Shown piece by piece: positions 27,488 to 37,686 of a stretch of 64,000 bases of DNA; position 1 is the first letter of the stretch, and each line of letters opens with the position of its first letter. A model generated the notes under the pieces. The model did no database searches and was not told the origin of the DNA. It saw only the letters and a program-made list of their open reading frames with translations. A program made the position numbers and the translations under genes. This DNA comes from Sphingobacterium kitahiroshimense (lineage in GTDB: Bacteria; Bacteroidota; Bacteroidia; Sphingobacteriales; Sphingobacteriaceae): assembly GCF_025961315.1 (NCBI RefSeq), contig NZ_JAOQNK010000001.1, positions 3,844,001 to 3,908,000 on the forward strand, read 5' to 3'.

Positions 27488-30400
27488 ATGATGAATAAAA
27501 TCTTTTATGCATGTCTGGTTGCGGGGTTTACACCTATGATTACTTTTGCACAAAAGTTTCAGGTGTCGGGGACTGTCACAAACCAGCAAACCAATTTAGC
27601 CATAGTCGGAGCTACGGTGCGCAATGGCGCTGGCCAAACGACGCTGACCGATGAAAAGGGTAGTTTCAAGCTGAATACAACGATAGGCGACAATCTCTAT
27701 GTTTCATTCTTGGGTATGGAAACTCGTGTGCTGAAAGTTAATGATCAGCAAGTACTTCGTGTTGTATTAAAACCAAAGCAGGATGTGCTGGACGAAGTCG
27801 TGGTTGTAGGCTATGGTAAAGTCAAAAAAAGGGATCTTTCAGGTGCTGTAAGCCAAGTAAAGGCCTCGGAAATATTAGCTGGCAATCCTGCGCCGAGTAT
27901 CAATCAAGCACTACAGGGCCGAATGGCCGGAGTAACTGTCAATCAAAATGATGGGGCACCAGGAGCCGGGATCTCCATCAATATACGCGGAACAAACTCT
28001 TTCTCGACCAATTCTCAACCACTCTATATTGTGGATGGTATACCCTACGATATGGCATCCATGCCCAGTAGTACTGCCAATGAAAATAACAACCAGACAG
28101 CCAATGCTTTGGCTTCAATCAATCCAAATGATATCGAATCGATAGAAGTGCTCAAAGATGCATCGGCAACTGCAATATACGGATCGAGGGGAGCAAATGG
28201 TGTTGTAATTATTACCACAAAACGTGGCGAAAATGGTAATGAAAAAGTTGAACTGAATGCAAATTTTGGACTTGCAACGCGGGGAAGAAAAGTAAAGATG
28301 CTCGGCCCATATGAATATGCTAATTATATCAATGAGCAAGCAATTAACAGTAAGTATTATGATGGATTAGGGTATCAGATATTACCTTATCCAGGCAGTT
28401 GGTCTTATCAGACAGTAAATGGTGAGCCTATTACTTCATCTGGTAAATATCAACCTGCTCCCGAAGATTTTCTCAATCAAGGTGTGCGCACGGACCAATA
28501 TGGCAATCAGACCTTGGTTCAAGGTGCGGATTGGCAGGATGAGATTTATCAAAACGGTTTTACACAAGAATATAATCTCAGTGTATCTGGCGGAAGTGAG
28601 AAAGGTTGGCATATGTTTTCCGGAAACTTTTTGAATCAGAGCGGTATTATTAAAAAATCGGATTACCAGCGTGTGGCTCTGCGAACAAATATCGGAAGGA
28701 AAGTAAGATCCTGGTTGGAGTTGGGTGCAAATATCAACTATACCAATGGTCTTACCAATTTTGCTAAATCAAATGCCTACGATTATGGAATCATCCGCTC
28801 GGCATTGATTTTTCCCGTAACCTACGGACCTGATATGAATACTATTGAATCGGATCAGCTAAATTGGCTGGCTTCAAATCCAGGTGTCTATGTCAATACC
28901 GCAAAAGATCAGCTTAAAGCAAACAATATATTTAGTTCGTCATATGCAAGTGTTAAGCTGTTGCCTTTTTTGACTTTTAGACAAAACTTTGGATTCTCTT
29001 ACTCCAATAATAACCGTAATACCTATTATAACCGGAATACGCAGGAGGGGCGTTCACCAATCAATGGCAGCGGAGGCCAAAGTGATAACTGGTATCAAAG
29101 TCTTACCACAGAGTCTTTATTGACTTTTGATAAAACTATTTCACAGCATCATACTATAAATGTAGTCACAGGTTTTACCTATGAGCAGGCGAATTATGCG
29201 GCAAAAGCCATAACAGCTACAAATTTCCCCAATGATATCACAGGTGAGTTTGATATGGCAGCAGGATTAAACCCAGGACCTTTAGTCAGTAGCCGGGGCA
29301 GAACACAACTGGCCTCGGTTTTGGCAAGAGCAAACTATTCCTATAAAGGAAAATATATTGCTACGGCCTCTTTTCGTCGGGATGGCTCTAGCCGATTGAC
29401 AATGGGACAGCAGTTTGCCAACTTCCTGTCGGGAGCCTTAGCTTGGCGACTTTCTGATGAACAGGTTATCAAAGATCTTGGGATCTTTAGTGACCTAAAA
29501 TTACGCGCCAGCTATGGGCGAACTGGTAATCAGGGGGTCAATGCCTATCAGACCAAAGCATACTTAGGTGTGGCCAATTATCCATTAGGAGGGGCTTTGA
29601 GCAGTGGTTTTGCTGAGGTCGACTGGCGTGGAGCGCTAAATAAGGATCTCAAATGGGAAACTACAGACCAGTACAATCTAGGGTTGGATTTGGCTGTGCT
29701 CAATAACAGAATCCAATTTACAATCGATGCCTATTATAAAAAAACAAATGATCTGCTGCAAAATGTGAATATTGCTTCGAGCAATGGTATGAAAACACAA
29801 TGGGTCAATTCGGGATATGTCACCAATAAGGGGATCGAGCTGACGGGAAAGTTTGCTGCAATGGATAAAGAAAACTTTAAATGGAATATTGATGCAAATA
29901 TCTCATTCAACCGCAATGCCATAGGAGGGTTGACAGCCGACCGTTTTTCAGAAAGACTCTGGTACAATGCCGATAATATCTTTATCCAACGTAATGGCAT
30001 GCCAATCGGTACAATGTTTGGCTATGTGGAAGATGGATTTTATGACAATGAGGCTGAAGTGCGTACCGATCCGACATATGCCAATGCAAGTGCCGCAGTT
30101 GTTCAATCAAAAATTGGAGAAATCAAATACCGTGATCTGAACGGTGACGGTGAGTTGACTGCCAGCGATCGTACTATTATCGGTAATACGAATCCAGATT
30201 TTGTTTTTGGTATTACCAACAATTTTAAATACAAAAATTTTACACTTGGTTTCTTTTGGCAGGGATCTATTGGGAACGATATTTTTAACGGAAATCTTAT
30301 CGACATGAAAATGGCCAATATCGGGAATATCACAGAAGACATTTACAATAGTAGATGGACGGAAGAAAATAGGGGAAATGCTTTATGGCCAAAAGCTGTT

Positions 30401-30685
30401 GCAACTTACAACCGTACCATGCTCACCTCCGATCGTTATGTCGAGAACGGATCGTATGTCCGCCTTAAAAATGTAAACTTAGGATATACTTTTAAAAGTC
30501 CATTCAAGGGGCTCAATGCATTATATGTCTATGCTAGTGCAAACAATTTGCTAACAATAACTGATTACAGTTGGTTTGACCCTGATGTTAATGCTTTTGG
30601 AGGAGATGCCTCGCGAAAAGGTGTCGACATTTATTCTTACCCAAGTAGCAGAACATTTTCGATCGGATTGAAAGCTGATTTTTAA
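27488..30685 (+). CDS. SusC/RagA-type TonB-linked outer-membrane transporter
   Basis: A 1065-residue receptor: signal peptide (cleavage near TFAQ), carboxypeptidase-regulatory-like domain at about 25-105 (FQVSGTVTNQQTN onward), a TonB box-like DEVVVVGYG at about 102, plug domain with IRGTNSF and YIVDGIPYDM, and a 22-stranded barrel ending in FSIGLKADF. It imports oligosaccharides with the SusD-like partner 16 bp downstream. The neighbours indicate mannan or glucomannan fragments as substrate. The gap before it (27304-27487) should contain the regulated promoter. Confidence 0.95.
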   Translation: MMNKIFYACLVAGFTPMITFAQKFQVSGTVTNQQTNLAIVGATVRNGAGQTTLTDEKGSFKLNTTIGDNLYVSFLGMETRVLKVNDQQVLRVVLKPKQDVLDEVVVVGYGKVKKRDLSGAVSQVKASEILAGNPAPSINQALQGRMAGVTVNQNDGAPGAGISINIRGTNSFSTNSQPLYIVDGIPYDMASMPSSTANENNNQTANALASINPNDIESIEVLKDASATAIYGSRGANGVVIITTKRGENGNEKVELNANFGLATRGRKVKMLGPYEYANYINEQAINSKYYDGLGYQILPYPGSWSYQTVNGEPITSSGKYQPAPEDFLNQGVRTDQYGNQTLVQGADWQDEIYQNGFTQEYNLSVSGGSEKGWHMFSGNFLNQSGIIKKSDYQRVALRTNIGRKVRSWLELGANINYTNGLTNFAKSNAYDYGIIRSALIFPVTYGPDMNTIESDQLNWLASNPGVYVNTAKDQLKANNIFSSSYASVKLLPFLTFRQNFGFSYSNNNRNTYYNRNTQEGRSPINGSGGQSDNWYQSLTTESLLTFDKTISQHHTINVVTGFTYEQANYAAKAITATNFPNDITGEFDMAAGLNPGPLVSSRGRTQLASVLARANYSYKGKYIATASFRRDGSSRLTMGQQFANFLSGALAWRLSDEQVIKDLGIFSDLKLRASYGRTGNQGVNAYQTKAYLGVANYPLGGALSSGFAEVDWRGALNKDLKWETTDQYNLGLDLAVLNNRIQFTIDAYYKKTNDLLQNVNIASSNGMKTQWVNSGYVTNKGIELTGKFAAMDKENFKWNIDANISFNRNAIGGLTADRFSERLWYNADNIFIQRNGMPIGTMFGYVEDGFYDNEAEVRTDPTYANASAAVVQSKIGEIKYRDLNGDGELTASDRTIIGNTNPDFVFGITNNFKYKNFTLGFFWQGSIGNDIFNGNLIDMKMANIGNITEDIYNSRWTEENRGNALWPKAVATYNRTMLTSDRYVENGSYVRLKNVNLGYTFKSPFKGLNALYVYASANNLLTITDYSWFDPDVNAFGGDASRKGVDIYSYPSSRTFSIGLKADF

Positions 30686-30701
30686 GTTGACCTAAAATAA
30701 G

Positions 30702-32483
30702 ATGATCATGACTCGTAAAAATTATACACATTATATAAAATTTGCCTTGATGGCAACAATCTGCACTTCTGGACTGAGTTCCTGTGAAAAGATGGTAGAA
30801 GAAAAGAAATTTGATTTTGTAGAACCTAATGATATTCCTGATTCGGATGAGGGTGTCAATCAATGGACAATGGGAACCTACAGTAAATTGCTGGACGATA
30901 TGTTTCGATGGAATCTTTTTCCACCAAGCCTAGAGTTTGACTGCGATTATATGAGCGGGCCAGACTGGTCATTCGGTACGCTGGGGGCAGGAAACTTTCA
31001 GAACAATGAATACACATCGGCTATGTGGGAAAAGCCATATGCGATCATCCATCGTGCTAATCTGGCTCTGGAAAATATCGAACCGATGACAAAAGCCTCA
31101 CAGGCCGTAAAGAATAATGGAATGGGCGAGCTTTATTTTTTAAAAGCTTATTCTTATTTTCTTTTGGTACGTGCCTTTGGTGAAGTACCTATTCGTTCTG
31201 CATCGGTCAATTCAGGCGCAGATCTTAATGAACCCCGACAGCCAGTAAGTAAAGTATATGCGCATATTATTGAGCTGCTCACAAAGGCAGAAGAACTTCT
31301 TTATAAGAATACAGACAATGGTTTTCATGAAGGTCGTGTTTCAGCAGGTGCGGCAGCAAGTTTACTGGCCAAAGTGTATGTAACAATCGGTTCGTCTGCA
31401 TTGCAGTCTGGTAATGTTTCGGTAAGAGGTGGCCAGCCCTATACGATGAATGGAAGTGAAAAAGTATACACTAATCCAGTATCTTTTACTGTAGCTAAAA
31501 AACAGGTTGCTGGATATGAAACATTCAATGCGCAAGAGTATTTTTCAAAAGCTCGTGATAAGGCTCTGCAAGTGATTAATGGTGAGTATGGCAATTATGG
31601 CTTGTTAAGCTATGATAATCTTTGGTCTAGGGCCAATAAAAATAAAACTGAACATATCTGGACGCTACAGTCTGTCACCGGTGACCAAAAATATGGGGTA
31701 ACTTTTTCTCAGGCTTACGGCGGAAATTTCAATGATCAGGGATTTGTGCAGACCGGGTTATGGTGGGGTATGCGTGACCATTGGTATAAACTTTTCGAAA
31801 GTAAAGATTACCGTATTGTGAAGGGGGTGATGCATCGTTGGGTTCGCCAGGGTGGAGATACCAATGGCTGGGTCGGAGGTTCTTATTATCCTGATAATAC
31901 CGAATGGAGTCAAAAAGCACAGGGATATGTAGATGCTAACGGACAAAATGTAGCTCCTGTTGCTCCATTTAATGATGGACGTCAATATCAAAACCAAAAA
32001 AATGCTAATTATTTAGCATACCTGACCAAATATAGTGATGTCAGTAACAACAAACTCGAGCGTACAGATGCTCCTTGGTATTTTTTGCGCTTTGCAGATG
32101 TTTTACTCATCTATGCCGAAGCAGCTAATGAAGCAGACAACAGTACTGCAGCACGTACACTTGCGTTGGCAAAACTTAATCAAATACGTGAGCGCAGCAA
32201 TGCGACGCCCCGTCGTCTTGCCGGAGATGGCAATATCGATAACCAAAGCGCATTCCGTTCAGCCGTTTTGGAAGAAAGAGCAATGGAGCTAGCACTTGAA
32301 GGTGACCGTCGCTGGGATCTGATCCGTTGGGGTATATACCTTGATGTGATGAACAGAATCGGAGGTACTGATGAAGTTGGCGTTGTTAAAGTCCGTTCGG
32401 AGAAACACCTGCTCTACCCAATACCAATTTCTGAAGTAGGTGTCAATACAGCAATTCTGTCAAATAATCCAGGCTGGAACTAA
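30702..32483 (+). CDS. SusD/RagB-type nutrient-binding lipoprotein
   Basis: A 593-residue surface lipoprotein with lipobox at LSSCE (Cys about residue 28). SusD features include the N-terminal part with DNLWSRANKNKTEHIWTLQ, LRFADVLLIYAEAANEA, LEERAMELALEGDRRWDLIRWG and the C-terminal YPIPISEVGVN. It lids the SusC channel and binds glycan. The first ATG (30702) is followed by another at 30708; either could be used. Confidence 0.93.
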   Translation: MIMTRKNYTHYIKFALMATICTSGLSSCEKMVEEKKFDFVEPNDIPDSDEGVNQWTMGTYSKLLDDMFRWNLFPPSLEFDCDYMSGPDWSFGTLGAGNFQNNEYTSAMWEKPYAIIHRANLALENIEPMTKASQAVKNNGMGELYFLKAYSYFLLVRAFGEVPIRSASVNSGADLNEPRQPVSKVYAHIIELLTKAEELLYKNTDNGFHEGRVSAGAAASLLAKVYVTIGSSALQSGNVSVRGGQPYTMNGSEKVYTNPVSFTVAKKQVAGYETFNAQEYFSKARDKALQVINGEYGNYGLLSYDNLWSRANKNKTEHIWTLQSVTGDQKYGVTFSQAYGGNFNDQGFVQTGLWWGMRDHWYKLFESKDYRIVKGVMHRWVRQGGDTNGWVGGSYYPDNTEWSQKAQGYVDANGQNVAPVAPFNDGRQYQNQKNANYLAYLTKYSDVSNNKLERTDAPWYFLRFADVLLIYAEAANEADNSTAARTLALAKLNQIRERSNATPRRLAGDGNIDNQSAFRSAVLEERAMELALEGDRRWDLIRWGIYLDVMNRIGGTDEVGVVKVRSEKHLLYPIPISEVGVNTAILSNNPGWN

Positions 32484-32524
32484 TCTATTTATCGCGTATA
32501 GCGTTTCTTGAAATAATTGTTTTT

Positions 32525-33679
32525 ATGAAAAAATTGAATCGTTCTATTATATATTTTATACTGTTGAGCAGCATGTCTGCAACAGTAATTTCTTGTCAAA
32601 AGGATATCGTCAACTTTAAAGAAAGCTATGATGGAGAGTTAACCTCCAATGGTGCCCCTCTCATTCAAAAAGTCTCTACTGCAGGCGATCTGACAACAGG
32701 AATCAGTAGCGGAGCGTTGACGGATATGATTGTGCTTCAGGGGGAAAACCTCGCAGAGGTAAAGTCCATCAAATTGAATGATGTCGATGTGGATCTCAGT
32801 ACCGTATATGCCGTAAGATCGCGGATTACATTACCGATCCCTCGTGTAGTTCCTACTGAGATCAACAATAAGGTGACTGTAGTGACTACCAAAGGGAGTG
32901 CGGAGTTTCCGTTTGAAGTTAAAATACCCGATCTGGTAGTGGAGGGTTTATTCAATGAGTTTGTGGCGGCAGGAGATACGGCAATACTCGTCGGTAAATA
33001 TCTGGACCTGTACAAATTGGACACCTTGGAGGGCGTGTTTTCGATCAATAATATACCTTTGAAACCGATACGTAGCGTTGCCGACTCGGTCTATTTTGTC
33101 ATACCTACGGCAACAGCCGAGGGCGCTACGCTCGCATTGTCCAGTCCCTTAGTGGCGGTTCCAAAGCAAGTTCGCTTCCGAGAAAAGGGGCTCTCTATGT
33201 TAGATATAAAGTCGCTTTCTGCCTATGTAACGGATGGGAAAGCTAATGGTGACCCACAATTATTGCCTGGATTTGACCGGTTTTTACGAATACAACAATC
33301 TTTTGCTGCCTGGTCTTGGAATGGTGTTTTTTGGTCTGGATTTGATTTGAACGATGCTGCGGTATTGGCAAATCCCAAAGATTACTATGTTAAATTTGAA
33401 ATTAATACCAAAAGTACGGCTTCCATTAGTCAGGGTAATTTCATTCTTGGAGGTGATAGGCAGGAAACCCGCTGGAACCCAGCTGAAAATGGTGCCTTGA
33501 ATACCTATGGTAAGTGGAAGACCATGCGTGTAGATCTAACTGATTTTTATAAAGATGTTTCCCAGAGTAATGGTACTTACCTCAATACAGGCTGGAATGG
33601 ATTTGTGTTTTCATATCAACCAACAGTGGATGTTGAGGACGATTTCAGTATATGTAATTTTCGGATAGTCAAAAAATAG
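32525..33679 (+). CDS. Surface glycan-binding lipoprotein (IPT/TIG, SGBP-B type)
   Basis: A 384-residue lipoprotein with lipobox VISCQ (Cys24). Two tandem Ig-like (IPT/TIG) domains follow: one starts near MIVLQGENLAEVKSIKLN, the second near AAGDTAILVGKYLDL. The C-terminal domain (about 225-384) contains tryptophans in FAAWSWNGVFWSGFD that are good candidates for glycan stacking. This matches the SusE-position surface glycan-binding proteins of mannan and xyloglucan loci. The protein has no catalytic domain. Confidence 0.82.
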   Translation: MKKLNRSIIYFILLSSMSATVISCQKDIVNFKESYDGELTSNGAPLIQKVSTAGDLTTGISSGALTDMIVLQGENLAEVKSIKLNDVDVDLSTVYAVRSRITLPIPRVVPTEINNKVTVVTTKGSAEFPFEVKIPDLVVEGLFNEFVAAGDTAILVGKYLDLYKLDTLEGVFSINNIPLKPIRSVADSVYFVIPTATAEGATLALSSPLVAVPKQVRFREKGLSMLDIKSLSAYVTDGKANGDPQLLPGFDRFLRIQQSFAAWSWNGVFWSGFDLNDAAVLANPKDYYVKFEINTKSTASISQGNFILGGDRQETRWNPAENGALNTYGKWKTMRVDLTDFYKDVSQSNGTYLNTGWNGFVFSYQPTVDVEDDFSICNFRIVKK

Positions 33680-33688
33680 ATAAGTCTT

Positions 33689-34678
33689 ATGCGAAAATAT
33701 ATAATCAGTAGTTTTATTGGGATTTGCTTATTGCTGTGCGGTATCTCGTGCAATGTCGCTCAGGTTATATCAAATAAGGAAGGCGATGATATGGTATCTC
33801 TTCACGGTAAACTTCGGGTTTCAGGAACGACACTTGTAGATGCGAAATCCGATACGATCTCCTTACATGGAGTGAGTTTAGGGTGGCATAATTGGTGGCC
33901 ACGTTTTTACGACAGCGCGACAGTGACATGGTTGAAAGATGACTGGAAAATTAAGGTGGTTCGTGCTGCTATTGGTGTTGAACCCGATGGTGCTTATCTG
34001 CAAAATCCAGAAGTAGCGATGCAAAAACTTTATGAAGTGATTGATGCCGCTATTGCAAATGGGGTATACGTAATCGTGGATTGGCATGCGCATCATATAC
34101 ATACCAGTGAAGCTAAATTATTCTTCCAAACGGTGGCCAGAAAGTACCATGCTCATCCAAATATAATCTATGAGATTTATAATGAACCAATGGATACAAG
34201 CTGGGAAGAGATAAAGAAATATGCCGAAGAGATCATACCTGCCATTCGTGCCATTGATCCTGATAATATCATATTAGTAGGTTGTCCCAATTGGGATCAG
34301 GATATTCATCTGGTAGCAGATGACCCTCTAATAGGATTTGATAATTTAATGTATACCGTACATTTTTATGCAGGGACACATAAACAGTTTTTGCGCGATC
34401 GTGCCGACTATGCACTTAGCAAGAGCATACCAATTTTTATCTCCGAATGTGCGGGTATGAATGCCGATGGTGACGGCGATATTGATTTGGAAGAATGGCA
34501 ACTTTGGAAAGAATGGACACAAAAAAATAAGATTAGCTGGGTTGCCTGGTCAATAGCAGATAAAAATGAAAGTTGCTCGATGATTGCTAACAGTCATGTT
34601 CCAAGTGCCGGATGGTCCTTAGAACAACTTAAGACATGGGGGAAACTCGTAAGGCAGGATTTAAGAAATATGAAATAA
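33689..34678 (+). CDS. Glycoside hydrolase family 5 lipoprotein (endo-beta-glucanase/mannanase)
   Basis: A 329-residue lipoprotein with Cys21 in the lipobox. The GH5 TIM barrel shows VYVIVDWHAHHIHTSEAK, IIYEIYNEPMDTSW with acid/base Glu166, and IPIFISECAG with nucleophile Glu253. A short acidic loop DADGDGDIDLEEW-like (MNADGDGDIDLEEW) follows the nucleophile. Sequence style is closest to cellulase-like GH5_2, so activity on the beta-1,4-glucan or mixed backbone of glucomannan is likely, though mannanase activity is possible. It shares the stop/start bases TAATG with the next gene. Confidence 0.85.
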   Translation: MRKYIISSFIGICLLLCGISCNVAQVISNKEGDDMVSLHGKLRVSGTTLVDAKSDTISLHGVSLGWHNWWPRFYDSATVTWLKDDWKIKVVRAAIGVEPDGAYLQNPEVAMQKLYEVIDAAIANGVYVIVDWHAHHIHTSEAKLFFQTVARKYHAHPNIIYEIYNEPMDTSWEEIKKYAEEIIPAIRAIDPDNIILVGCPNWDQDIHLVADDPLIGFDNLMYTVHFYAGTHKQFLRDRADYALSKSIPIFISECAGMNADGDGDIDLEEWQLWKEWTQKNKISWVAWSIADKNESCSMIANSHVPSAGWSLEQLKTWGKLVRQDLRNMK

Positions 34679-36456
34679 TGAATATATATAGTAGGATTGC
34701 AGTAGGTATCTTATTGGCAGGGACTTCTCTGTTGCAAAGCTGCCACGTAAAGAGGCATACAAGTGCTGTTTTTGATTTTGGTGCCGATTGGAAATTTCAC
34801 GCAGGCGAAGGTCTGGACAGCAACTGGAGTAAGAAGGACTATCAGGATAAGTACTGGAAGGATGTCATATCCAATAAAACACTGGTAGAGCAGGGCCAAT
34901 CGCTGCAGCAGGGATTTGGATGGTATCGCAAGACATTGAAGTTCTCGAATCAAGCACAACGTAACATCAGGAAAGCAGAGGGAGTTGTGCTTGATCTGGG
35001 TAAATTTGCCGCTTGTGAAGAAGTTTATGTGAATGGAACACTGATCGGTAAAACAGGTGAGTTTCCTAACAATTTTGCGGGATATTTTGATCATGAACGT
35101 ACCTATTTCGTACCTATCAAATATCTTGACCTCGATAAAGAAAATAGTATAGCAATCAAGTTTTTCGACGGATGGAGCAGCGCAGGAGGCTTTTTAAATG
35201 GTGCTATCATGAAAGTTCAACCTGCGTCCACTGCTGATAAGTTGATCTTGAATGTAAATGTTCGCGATGATGATTATGTCTTTCTCGGAACTGACAGTAT
35301 TGCAATAGCGCCGGCTATCGTCAATAAAGGAAAGGAGGCTGTCAAAGCATATCTAAATATTACTTTGACGACCGATGATGGGCAGCTTGTCAATACACAG
35401 CAGGTAAATGTCGCTATTCCTGGAAATGGATCGTTGAATGCCGGTGTATTTGGGTTAAAAAATCCGAAGCCAGGGTTCTATCAATATAAGGTGAGCCTGC
35501 AGCTGGATAATGGACAAAAATTGGAACAACAATGTAACGTTGGCTATGAGCCCGAAAAGATCAGTTCTCCGAATGATGCCCGAGCTGATTTTGATGAATT
35601 TTGGAAAGCGAACAAACAAGCGCTGGCAGCAATAGAGCCAGATTATCAGTTGATATTACTCCCTGAACAGTCAAGATTGGATTATGATATGTATCAGGTT
35701 TCTATGCGTTCATTGGACAATGAGCTGATTATGGGATACTATGCCAAGCCGAAAAAATCTGGAAAACACCCTGTTATTGTCGAGTATATGGGCTATGGTT
35801 CGAAACCCTATTTTCCAAACCAAAGCTGGGATGGCTTCGCTTATTTTGTACTGTCTATCCGTGGACAGGCACTTAATGAAAAGACAAACCGTTTTGGGAC
35901 CTGGTTTACACATGGTATTTTTAGCCAAGATGAATACTATTACAAAGGAGCTTTTATGGATGTAGTGCGAGCACTTGATTTTGTAAGTTCCAGAACTGAG
36001 TTGGATGCAAACCGTATTGCCGTACGTGGATCGAGTCAGGGCGGAGCTTTATCGGTAGTAGCGGCTTCACTGGATACGAGAGTAAAGGCTCTGGCGATAG
36101 GAATTCCTTTTTTGTCGGATTATAAAGATTATTTTAAGATTGCTCCTTGGCCAAAATCTGATGTAGATAATTATCTGAAACAACATACTGATATCAGTTT
36201 GGATCAAGTGTATAAAACGTTGTCTTATTTTGATATTAAAAATTTAGCATCACGTATTCGCGTACCATTGATCATGGGTATCGGCATGCAGGATCATGTA
36301 TGCCCACCACATATCAACTTTGCAGCTTACAATCAAGTGCAATCAGAAAAATCCTGGATAGCATTTCCAAAATATGGACACAGTACTGGTAATGAATTTC
36401 ATGTTGCCGGCCTTGATTTATTCAGACGAATTCTTTCCGTGGAAAAACCAGATTAA
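34678..36456 (+). CDS. CE7 acetyl esterase with N-terminal jelly-roll domain, lipoprotein
   Basis: A 592-residue lipoprotein (Cys22). Residues about 30-180 form a GH2-type sugar-binding jelly roll (GFGWYRKTLKF, VVLDLGKFAACEEVYVNGT); residues about 300-590 are an AXE1/cephalosporin-C deacetylase esterase with IRGQALNEK, nucleophile Ser453 in GSSQGG, Asp539 and His568. It should remove acetyl groups from glucomannan. The ATG at 34678 overlaps the GH5 stop by one base; the longer frame from 34636 lies inside GH5 and is rejected. Confidence 0.85.
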   Translation: MNIYSRIAVGILLAGTSLLQSCHVKRHTSAVFDFGADWKFHAGEGLDSNWSKKDYQDKYWKDVISNKTLVEQGQSLQQGFGWYRKTLKFSNQAQRNIRKAEGVVLDLGKFAACEEVYVNGTLIGKTGEFPNNFAGYFDHERTYFVPIKYLDLDKENSIAIKFFDGWSSAGGFLNGAIMKVQPASTADKLILNVNVRDDDYVFLGTDSIAIAPAIVNKGKEAVKAYLNITLTTDDGQLVNTQQVNVAIPGNGSLNAGVFGLKNPKPGFYQYKVSLQLDNGQKLEQQCNVGYEPEKISSPNDARADFDEFWKANKQALAAIEPDYQLILLPEQSRLDYDMYQVSMRSLDNELIMGYYAKPKKSGKHPVIVEYMGYGSKPYFPNQSWDGFAYFVLSIRGQALNEKTNRFGTWFTHGIFSQDEYYYKGAFMDVVRALDFVSSRTELDANRIAVRGSSQGGALSVVAASLDTRVKALAIGIPFLSDYKDYFKIAPWPKSDVDNYLKQHTDISLDQVYKTLSYFDIKNLASRIRVPLIMGIGMQDHVCPPHINFAAYNQVQSEKSWIAFPKYGHSTGNEFHVAGLDLFRRILSVEKPD

Positions 36457-36485
36457 AGCAAAAGTTAACATTATATTTTATTAAA

Positions 36486-37658
36486 ATGATGAGTACATTA
36501 TTTAAGCAACGTCTAGAAGAGGTTGAAGCAGCTCACTATGCCTTATTACAACGGGAAAATACAGCAATAAGTGCTGGAAATGGAATCTATGAGCGTTATG
36601 AGTACCCAGTGGTCACAGCCGCACATACACCGCTATTCTGGCGTTATGATCTGGATGAAGTGACAAATCCATTTTTGCTGGAGCGCTTTGGTATAAACGG
36701 TACTTTTAATGCTGGAGCAATCAAATGGAACGGAAAGTACTTGCTTGTGGTTCGGGTTGAAGGCAATGATCGTAAATCTTTTTTTGCCATAGCGGAAAGT
36801 CCAAATGGAATCGATAACTTCAAATTTTGGGATTTTCCGATTGACCTGCCTGAGACTGCAGACCCGGATACCAATGTCTATGATATGCGCCTGATAGCAC
36901 ATGAGGATGGATGGATCTATGGTATTTTTTGTTCAGAACGTAAAGATCCAAATGCTGTTCCTGGAGATCTGTCTTCGGCAGTTGCCGCCGCTGGGATAGT
37001 ACGAACAAAAAATCTGAAACAATGGGAGAGGTTGCCAGATTTAATATCAAAAAGCCAACAACGTAACGTCGTTCTCCATCCGGAATTTGTGAATGGTAAA
37101 TATGCCCTCTATACAAGGCCTCAAGATGGATTTATCGATACCGGAAGCGGAGGTGGAATTGGTTGGGGACTTGTCGATTCAATGGAAAATGCTATTTTGG
37201 ATGAAGAAACGATTATTAATCATCGTTATTATCATACGATAAAGGAACTGAAAAATGGGGAGGGGCCAGCACCCATCAGGACCGAAAAGGGATGGTTGCA
37301 TCTTGCTCATGGCGTTCGTGCCTGCGCAGCAGGACTTCGCTATGTTCTGTATGTATATTTGACTGATTTAGAAAAGCCAGAAAAGTTGATTGCTGAACCT
37401 GCTGGTCATCTGATGGCACCACGAGGTGATGAGCGCATAGGCGATGTCTCGAATGTTCTTTTCACGAATGGTTGGATTGCAGATGAAGACGGTAAAGTTT
37501 TTATCTATTATGCATCCAGTGATACACGCATGCATGTTGCAGTATCATCTGTCGAACGTTTATTGGACTACTGTCTAAGCACAGCCCCAGATGGTATGCG
37601 TTCAAAAAAATCTGTCGAAACATTGAAAGATATCATTTCTAAAAATTTAAAAATTTAA
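36486..37658 (+). CDS. GH130 beta-1,4-mannosylglucose phosphorylase
   Basis: A 390-residue cytoplasmic phosphorylase without a signal peptide. The five-bladed propeller motifs FNAGAIKWNGKYLLVVRVEG, TNVYDMRLIAHEDGW, GPAPIRTEKGWLHLAHG and the closing HVAVSSVERLLDY match the subfamily acting on 4-O-beta-mannosylglucose. Asp133 in YDMRL is at the place proposed for the general acid. It releases alpha-mannose-1-phosphate and glucose, following epimerisation of mannobiose by the product at 39.1 kb. Confidence 0.9.
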   Translation: MMSTLFKQRLEEVEAAHYALLQRENTAISAGNGIYERYEYPVVTAAHTPLFWRYDLDEVTNPFLLERFGINGTFNAGAIKWNGKYLLVVRVEGNDRKSFFAIAESPNGIDNFKFWDFPIDLPETADPDTNVYDMRLIAHEDGWIYGIFCSERKDPNAVPGDLSSAVAAAGIVRTKNLKQWERLPDLISKSQQRNVVLHPEFVNGKYALYTRPQDGFIDTGSGGGIGWGLVDSMENAILDEETIINHRYYHTIKELKNGEGPAPIRTEKGWLHLAHGVRACAAGLRYVLYVYLTDLEKPEKLIAEPAGHLMAPRGDERIGDVSNVLFTNGWIADEDGKVFIYYASSDTRMHVAVSSVERLLDYCLSTAPDGMRSKKSVETLKDIISKNLKI

Positions 37659-37686
37659 ATTACTCAAAACTTAATGTAAGACGAAA

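Noticed and set aside
34636..34677. Longer N-terminus of the CE7 esterase
   Set aside because: These codons lie inside GH5 in another frame and precede a normal lipoprotein signal starting at 34678.
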